This document shows, piece after piece, positions 6,818 to 8,538 of a stretch of DNA of 8,538 nt; within the stretch, counting starts at the first letter, position 1, and every line of letters begins with the position of its first letter. Source of the DNA: Bacteroidales bacterium (GTDB taxonomy: Bacteria > Bacteroidota > Bacteroidia > Bacteroidales > NBLH01); NCBI GenBank assembly GCA_029210905.1, contig JARGGF010000136.1, forward strand, positions 1-8,538. The letters are read 5' to 3'. Position numbers and translations under genes: made by a program. The notes under the pieces were generated by a model. That model saw only the letters and a list, made by a program, of their open reading frames with translations. It did not search any database and had not been told where the DNA came from.

Positions 6818-8076
6818 TGTTGTTCCATTTTCATAATATTTGCACCAAGTTGTGATAATTTTTCAAAAAAATCAGGCCAGGATTTGGCAACAGATTCACT
6901 CGCCTCAATAACTACCTCACCATCAGACGTTAATGCCGCAACTGCCAGTGCCATTGCAATTCTATGATCATTGTGCGAAGACACATGGCCTCCATGCAAC
7001 CTGGTGCCTTCAACCATCATATAATCACCGTCAAGAATAACAGATGCCCCTAACTTTTCAAATTCCTGTTTCAGGGTGTTTGCACGGTCACTCTCTTTAT
7101 GTTTTAGCCTGCTTACTCCTTTTATTTTTGAAATTCCAATGCAGTTCACGGCCAGCGAAACCAACGGTGGAAATAAATCCGGAACATCGGTCGCATCAAA
7201 TTCAAAAGCATTTAACTGATTTTTTTCAACAATTAACTCATTATTAAATTCTTGTATTTCGGCTCCAGCCATTTTTAATACATGTACAATCTGTTTATCT
7301 CCCTGAAGAGAATGATTATCAATACCTTTCAAATGGATTTTTCCGGTTATGGCAGCAGCTACCAGAACAAATGCAGCCCCACTCCAGTCGCCTTCAGCAT
7401 AAGAATTACATGCTTTATAAATCTGGTCGCTACCAATTAGAAATTGCTCATAGTTTTTATTTACCACCTCAATACCATAATGATTTAAAATACTGATAGT
7501 TAAATCAATATAAGGTTTGCTTTTCAAATTAACCACCTTAATTTTAACTTCATTATTGAGCAGTGGTGCAGCCATTAAAAAACCAGTAAGTAACTGCGAA
7601 CCTACTGAGCCATCAATTGAAATGAGGTTATTATTTATAGGCCCTTGCATTTTCAACGGCAAACTACCTTCGGTACTTTTAATTTCTACACCGCATTTCA
7701 ATAATGTATCCACTACAAAATCAACCGGACGTTTTAAAAGACTACCGCTTCCGCTAATTTCAAACGGAAAAGCAGTTGCAGCTAAAATAGGGCTAAGCAT
7801 ACGCAAACCTAGTCCTGATTCACCGATATAAAGATTTTTGGCCGGATTGTTGATGCCTCCAACAATTTCAAGACTATTTTTATTTTCAACAACCCTGCCT
7901 CCAAGACTTTTTGCAACACCTAAAACAGCTTCGGCATCTTCGCTCATTGATTCAAAATGAATGACAGACTTTCCTTTTGCAAGCATGGCAGCAACAATAT
8001 GCCTTTGCAGGGCACTTTTTGAAGTCGGTGCTACAATTGAACCATCAATTTTCGACCTTGAAACAATGCTATTCAT
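6814..8076 (-). CDS. aroA: 3-phosphoshikimate 1-carboxyvinyltransferase (EPSP synthase)
   Basis: This 420-residue cytosolic enzyme joins shikimate-3-phosphate and PEP to make EPSP (EC 2.5.1.19), the substrate of the next gene, aroC. Visible active-site elements are SKSALQR at 19-25 (K20, S21, R25), the PEP loop GESGLGLR at 85-92, SQLLTGFLMAAPL at 160-172, DATDVPDLFPPL at 294-305 with the likely catalytic D300, HKESDR at 326-331 with E328, NDHRIAMA at 369-376, and KSWPDFF at 398-404. Length is normal for the family. The PEP loop differs from the common GNAGTAxRP or GNSGTTxR forms: Leu replaces the conserved Thr and Met replaces the Pro after the Arg. The start ATG overlaps the upstream stop by eight bases (8069-8076). 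An in-frame start is supported because SRSKIDGSIVAPTSKS begins the first beta strand. The UDP-GlcNAc enolpyruvyl transferase MurA is excluded by the aroA-specific HKESDR and NDHR motifs and by the context. Confidence 0.96.
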   Translation of the reverse strand: MNSIVSRSKIDGSIVAPTSKSALQRHIVAAMLAKGKSVIHFESMSEDAEAVLGVAKSLGGRVVENKNSLEIVGGINNPAKNLYIGESGLGLRMLSPILAATAFPFEISGSGSLLKRPVDFVVDTLLKCGVEIKSTEGSLPLKMQGPINNNLISIDGSVGSQLLTGFLMAAPLLNNEVKIKVVNLKSKPYIDLTISILNHYGIEVVNKNYEQFLIGSDQIYKACNSYAEGDWSGAAFVLVAAAITGKIHLKGIDNHSLQGDKQIVHVLKMAGAEIQEFNNELIVEKNQLNAFEFDATDVPDLFPPLVSLAVNCIGISKIKGVSRLKHKESDRANTLKQEFEKLGASVILDGDYMMVEGTRLHGGHVSSHNDHRIAMALAVAALTSDGEVVIEASESVAKSWPDFFEKLSQLGANIMKMEQQ

Positions 8077-8538
8077 TCATTATCTTGGTTTGATAGGCAA
8101 TAGATTCCTGGTGGATGGCTTTAAATAAGCGGTCGATAAATTTCTCGCTAAATCCCCGGCTCGAACCTTCTTCAAGATTTTTTTCGATAATTTGTTCCCA
8201 ACGAGCTGATTGTAAAATAGTTATATTATGATCTTTTTTAAATTGACCTATCTTTTTTACAATTTCCATCCGTTCTTCCAAAACATCCATTAACACCTTA
8301 TCGTAGCTATCAATCTGGGCACGATATTCACGCAGTTCCTGCATGGTTTCCGTAGACTGTCCGTTCGGGTTTCTGTAGACAATTGATTTTAGCATTTTGT
8401 CCAGATCTGCAGGTGTAAGTTGTTGAGCTGCATCACTTAAAGCACAGGAAGGATCAATATGCGATTCCACAATTAAACCATCAAAGTTCATATCCATGGC
8501 CTTTTGTGCAATTTCAAAAAGCAACTCTCTTTTTCCGG
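8069..8538 (-). CDS. Bifunctional DAHP synthase/chorismate mutase, C-terminal part (partial)
   Basis: The gene enters from the right edge; 155 C-terminal residues are visible, beginning GKRELLFEIA, and the start is outside the window. The first 50 residues are the end of a class I (beta-type) 3-deoxy-7-phosphoheptulonate synthase: GLIVESHIDPSCALSDAAQQ supplies the Glu, His and Asp near the metal site. From about residue 65 an AroQ-type chorismate mutase follows, with all expected active-site residues in register with E. coli AroQ: R72, R89, K100, R112 and Q149 (visible numbering). The protein therefore condenses PEP with erythrose-4-phosphate and also turns chorismate into prephenate. In fusions of this kind the mutase domain often mediates feedback control of the synthase (family knowledge). 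The stop lies inside the start of aroA. A TTG near 8524 could pass for a start, but the frame is open to the edge and the domain is incomplete there, so that start is artefactual. Confidence 0.94.
   Translation of the reverse strand, partial: GKRELLFEIAQKAMDMNFDGLIVESHIDPSCALSDAAQQLTPADLDKMLKSIVYRNPNGQSTETMQELREYRAQIDSYDKVLMDVLEERMEIVKKIGQFKKDHNITILQSARWEQIIEKNLEEGSSRGFSEKFIDRLFKAIHQESIAYQTKIMNE

Noticed and set aside
7517..7831. Plus-strand 104-codon open frame
   Set aside because: It is fully antisense to the well-supported aroA gene, including its PEP loop, and its product shows no family motif.
8522..8524. TTG as the true start of the DAHP synthase/chorismate mutase gene
   Set aside because: The frame stays open to the window edge and the upstream residues GKRE fit the conserved DAHP synthase motif, so the gene continues outside the window.

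Overview
The window looks like a chromosomal segment of a Bacteroidota bacterium, probably from the Marinilabiliales/Bacteroidales side. The clues are low G+C, genes whose starts lack Shine-Dalgarno sequences and sit behind A/T-rich leaders, a DAHP synthase fused to a C-terminal AroQ chorismate mutase, and a REC-HisKA-HATPase kinase with an HDLRNPF phosphorylation motif. The phylum is an inference from these traits; no marker gene is present.

Layout from left to right. Bases 1-78 may be the last 25 codons of a gene entering from the left. Bases 79-454 are noncoding and contain three separate imperfect inverted repeats (137-200, 224-259, 281-370). Bases 455-1597 (-) encode an iron-dependent, NADP-type alcohol/aldehyde dehydrogenase of the YqhD/BdhA group, with a possible terminator over its stop codon. 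After a 147-bp divergent spacer, 1745-4564 and 4597-5739 (+) form a two-gene signalling operon: a soluble three-PAS hybrid histidine kinase, then a response regulator fused to a second histidine kinase. Neither protein carries a DNA-binding or enzymatic output domain. A 100-bp convergent spacer follows. On the minus strand, entering from the right edge, lies an overlapping aromatic amino-acid operon: DAHP synthase/chorismate mutase (partial, 8538-8069), aroA (8076-6814) and aroC (6817-5840).

The minus-strand operon joins the first step of the shikimate route (DAHP synthase), its last two steps (EPSP synthase, chorismate synthase) and the first step of the Phe/Tyr branch (chorismate mutase) in one transcript with overlapping reading frames. 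The signalling pair probably exchanges phosphate between its two kinases and receivers, with the final effector encoded elsewhere. The dehydrogenase is divergent from the kinase operon and may share control with it, but nothing in the sequence proves a link.

No convincing new system (defence island, CRISPR, mobile element with a transposase, novel RNA) is visible. The points most worth a second look are the stacked inverted repeats at the left, the departures from the usual PEP-site loop in AroA, the short clostridial-style AroC, and the output-less kinase pair with a degenerate C-terminal helical domain.
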